A stretch of DNA of 64,000 nucleotides from Luteimicrobium sp042670205 (GTDB taxonomy: Bacteria; Actinomycetota; Actinomycetes; Actinomycetales; Cellulomonadaceae), in the NCBI RefSeq assembly GCF_042670205.1, contig NZ_JBHUWD010000003.1, positions 94,652 to 158,651 of the forward strand, written 5' to 3'. Of this stretch, positions 62,386 to 64,000 are shown piece by piece (positions within the stretch are counted from its first letter, which is position 1; each line of letters begins with the position of its first letter). A program made the position numbers and the translations under genes. The notes under the pieces are model-generated. The model did not search any database. It worked only from the letters and a program-made list of their open reading frames with translations, and was not told the origin of the DNA.

Positions 62386-63096
62386 TCAGCCCGCGATCCC
62401 AGCGGACGGGCACAGGGCCGCCACCGAACAACCCCCGCAGTTCGGCTTCCGCGCGAAGCAGCACCGCCGCCCGTGGAAGATCAGCCGGTGCGACATCATC
62501 GTCCACTCGGGCCGCTCGATCAGGTCCCCGAGCGCCGTCTCGATCTTCACCGGGTCCGTCTCCTCGGTCCACCCGAGCCGCCGCGACACGCGCTTCACGT
62601 GCGTGTCCACGGTGATTCCCGGCACCCCGAACGCGTTCCCCAGCACGACGTTCGCCGTCTTCCGGCCCACACCCGGCAACGTCACCAGGTCCTCCAACCG
62701 GCCCGGGACCTCACCGCCGAACCGCTCCACCAGCGCCTGCCCCAGCCCCATGAGCGACGCCGACTTCGCCCGGAAGAACCCGAGCGGCTTGAGGATCCCC
62801 TCGAGCTCCTCCCGGTCCGCACCCGCATACGCCGCGGCGTCCGGGAACCGGCGGAACAGCGTCGGCGTCACCTGGTTCACGCGCACGTCCGTCGTCTGCG
62901 CCGACAGCACCGTCGCCACCAGCAGCTCCAACGGGTTCGTGAAGTCCAGCTCGCACCGCGCGTCCGGGTACGTCTCCGCGAGCTCCCGGTCCACCCGGCG
63001 TGCCCGGCGGACCAGACCCAGGTGCGTCGTCGGCGGCTTCGCCGGGACGATCCGCGGCGCCGCAGCGGACGAGGAACCCTTCACGGAGGCTGCCAT
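62386..63096 (-). CDS. nth: Endonuclease III
   Basis: The 236-residue enzyme removes oxidised pyrimidines and cuts abasic sites in base-excision repair. It shows the helix-hairpin-helix with catalytic lysine (LPGVGRKTANVVLG), the catalytic aspartate (VDTHVKRVSRRLG) and the four-cysteine [4Fe-4S] motif at the end (CCFARKPNCGGCSVAALC). It is convergent with the DUF2510 gene and divergent from crp, the same nth/crp pairing as Rv3674c and Rv3676. Confidence 0.95.
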   Translation of the reverse strand: MAASVKGSSSAAAPRIVPAKPPTTHLGLVRRARRVDRELAETYPDARCELDFTNPLELLVATVLSAQTTDVRVNQVTPTLFRRFPDAAAYAGADREELEGILKPLGFFRAKSASLMGLGQALVERFGGEVPGRLEDLVTLPGVGRKTANVVLGNAFGVPGITVDTHVKRVSRRLGWTEETDPVKIETALGDLIERPEWTMMSHRLIFHGRRCCFARKPNCGGCSVAALCPSAGIAG

Positions 63097-63240
63097 GCCG
63101 ACACCCTACGACCCACCTGACCGCATGACCTCGCAAGATGCGGCAGACTGTAGGTGACCGCGACGGCGTCGCGCCGGACAGCGGCCAACCCCAGCCGGCC
63201 CTCCCCGAAACGCCGGCGACGACGACGAAGGACCACAGGC

Positions 63241-63918
63241 GTGGACGACGAGGTTGTTCTCAAAGCCCCCCTCTTCGCAACCATGGAACCCGAAGAGACC
63301 CGCAAGCTCTTCGAGTCGATGCAGAAGGTCACGCTCGGACGAGGCGACGTCCTCTTCCACGAGGGCGAGCCCGGCGACCGTCTCTACGTGATCGCGCGAG
63401 GCAAGATCAAGCTCGGCCGACGAGCCCCCGACGGACGCGAGAACCTCCTCTCCGTCCTCGGCCCCGGCGAGATGTTCGGCGAGCTCTCCCTGTTCGACCC
63501 CGGGCCCCGCACCGCCACCGCGTCCGCCGTGTCCGACGCGCTGCTGTACGAGCTCCACAACAAGCAGCTCATCGCGTGGCTCACCGAGCACCCCGGCGTC
63601 TCCGGGCACCTGCTCCGCGCCCTCGCGCAGCGCCTGCGCCGCACCAACGACTCCCTCGCCGACCTCGTCTTCTCCGACGTCCCCGGCCGCGTCGCCAAGG
63701 CCCTCCTCGACCTCGCCGGCAAGTTCGGCGAGCCCACCGCCGACGGCGTCCGCGTCGCCCACGACCTCACGCAGGAAGAGCTCGCGCAGCTCGTCGGGGC
63801 GTCCCGCGAGACCGTCAACAAGGCGTTGGCGGACTTCACGCAGCGCCATTGGGTGAGGCGTGAGGGCCGGGCGGTCGTCCTCCTCGACGTGGACCGCCTG
63901 GAGCGTCGCGCGCGGTAG
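63241..63918 (+). CDS. crp: Crp/GlxR-type cAMP-binding transcription regulator
   Basis: The 225-residue protein has a cyclic-nucleotide domain (DVLFHEGEPGDRLYVI; GEMFGELSLFDPGPRTATASA, the phosphate-binding cassette) and a C-terminal Crp helix-turn-helix (LTQEELAQLVGASRETVNKAL). It belongs to the actinobacterial Crp/GlxR group that controls carbon and acetate genes. The GTG at 63241 was chosen because the VDDEVVLKAPLF start is typical of this family. Consensus-type sites lie upstream of acs and the ScyD/E gene. Confidence 0.93.
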   Translation: MDDEVVLKAPLFATMEPEETRKLFESMQKVTLGRGDVLFHEGEPGDRLYVIARGKIKLGRRAPDGRENLLSVLGPGEMFGELSLFDPGPRTATASAVSDALLYELHNKQLIAWLTEHPGVSGHLLRALAQRLRRTNDSLADLVFSDVPGRVAKALLDLAGKFGEPTADGVRVAHDLTQEELAQLVGASRETVNKALADFTQRHWVRREGRAVVLLDVDRLERRAR

Positions 63919-63975
63919 GTGTCTTGTGGTCACCTCCGCGGACCGGGTGGGGGATGTCGCGCATGTACGACGACG

Positions 63976-64000
63976 GCGGTCGCCCTTCGTGGGCGACCGC
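63976..64000 (+). terminator. Terminator hairpin after crp
   Basis: GCGGTCGCCC and GGGCGACCGC form a perfect 10-bp stem with the loop TTCGT, 57 bases after the crp stop. It reaches the end of the window, so any T-run cannot be seen. Confidence 0.65.

Overview
The window is GC-rich (roughly 75 % by eye), gene-dense DNA from an actinomycete. GTG starts, 4-bp stop/start overlaps (GTGA, ATGA) and promoters with a TANNNT -10 six or seven bases before the start codon (leaderless mRNAs) are common. A mycothiol synthase gene (mshD) and DUF3090 / SCO1664-family genes confirm Actinomycetota. The gene set and order look like Micrococcales of the Cellulomonas / Cellulosimicrobium type; that placement is inference.

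Layout. 1-97: tail of an M20-type amidohydrolase. 244-2946: DUF1998 (MrfA-like) helicase. 3042-4358: a DUF559 nuclease-like gene between two 86-bp direct repeats. 4450-10543 (minus): a Tad-type pilus/secretion locus (CpaE/Ssd-like, TadA, TadB, TadC, DUF4244 pilin-like, two TadE-like), interrupted by an MFS exporter, with a divergent HAD phosphatase. The order helicase - Tad genes - HAD, then acs, nth and crp further on, matches a block I recall from Mycobacterium tuberculosis (about Rv3649 to Rv3676), so this looks like an old backbone block with accessory DNA inserted. 12.4-18.9 kb: a SipW-type surface module (small alternate-signal exported protein, a BspA-type leucine-rich-repeat protein, a dedicated signal peptidase) next to a giant LuxR regulator, with a palindromic operator candidate upstream. 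19.1-27 kb: acs with a Crp-like site, two NarL-type two-component systems on opposite strands, and an ABC exporter. 27-33.4 kb: acetyltransferases including mshD, a GyrI-like protein, a lipoprotein, and the SCO1664 / DUF3090 / phosphomutase operon.

33.9-42.1 kb is the most distinctive region: a restriction-type defence island of visibly lower GC encoding a DUF262 protein with an unusual N-terminal module, a Z1 superfamily II helicase, a DUF4420 PD-(D/E)XK nuclease, a Dcm-type cytosine methylase (convergent, overlapping the nuclease by 29 bp) and a Vsr-type endonuclease. The MutL/MORC-like GHKL ATPase that I recall from related islands is absent, and the DUF262 protein occupies that place.

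42.2-49.6 kb: an unrecognised protein, a SIMPL protein, a secreted ScyD/ScyE propeller with a full-consensus Crp-like site, a decayed Phd/PIN toxin-antitoxin remnant, a uracil-DNA-glycosylase-family protein, an S41 peptidase and an amidohydrolase. 49.75-58.7 kb: recC-recB-recD, translationally coupled. 58.8-64 kb: a metallo-beta-lactamase-fold hydrolase, two orphan genes, a UPF0303 protein, a DUF2510 protein, nth and crp. Two Crp-like sites (acs, ScyD/E) suggest the Crp encoded at the right end controls genes in the same window. No rRNA, tRNA, CRISPR array or insertion sequence was found.
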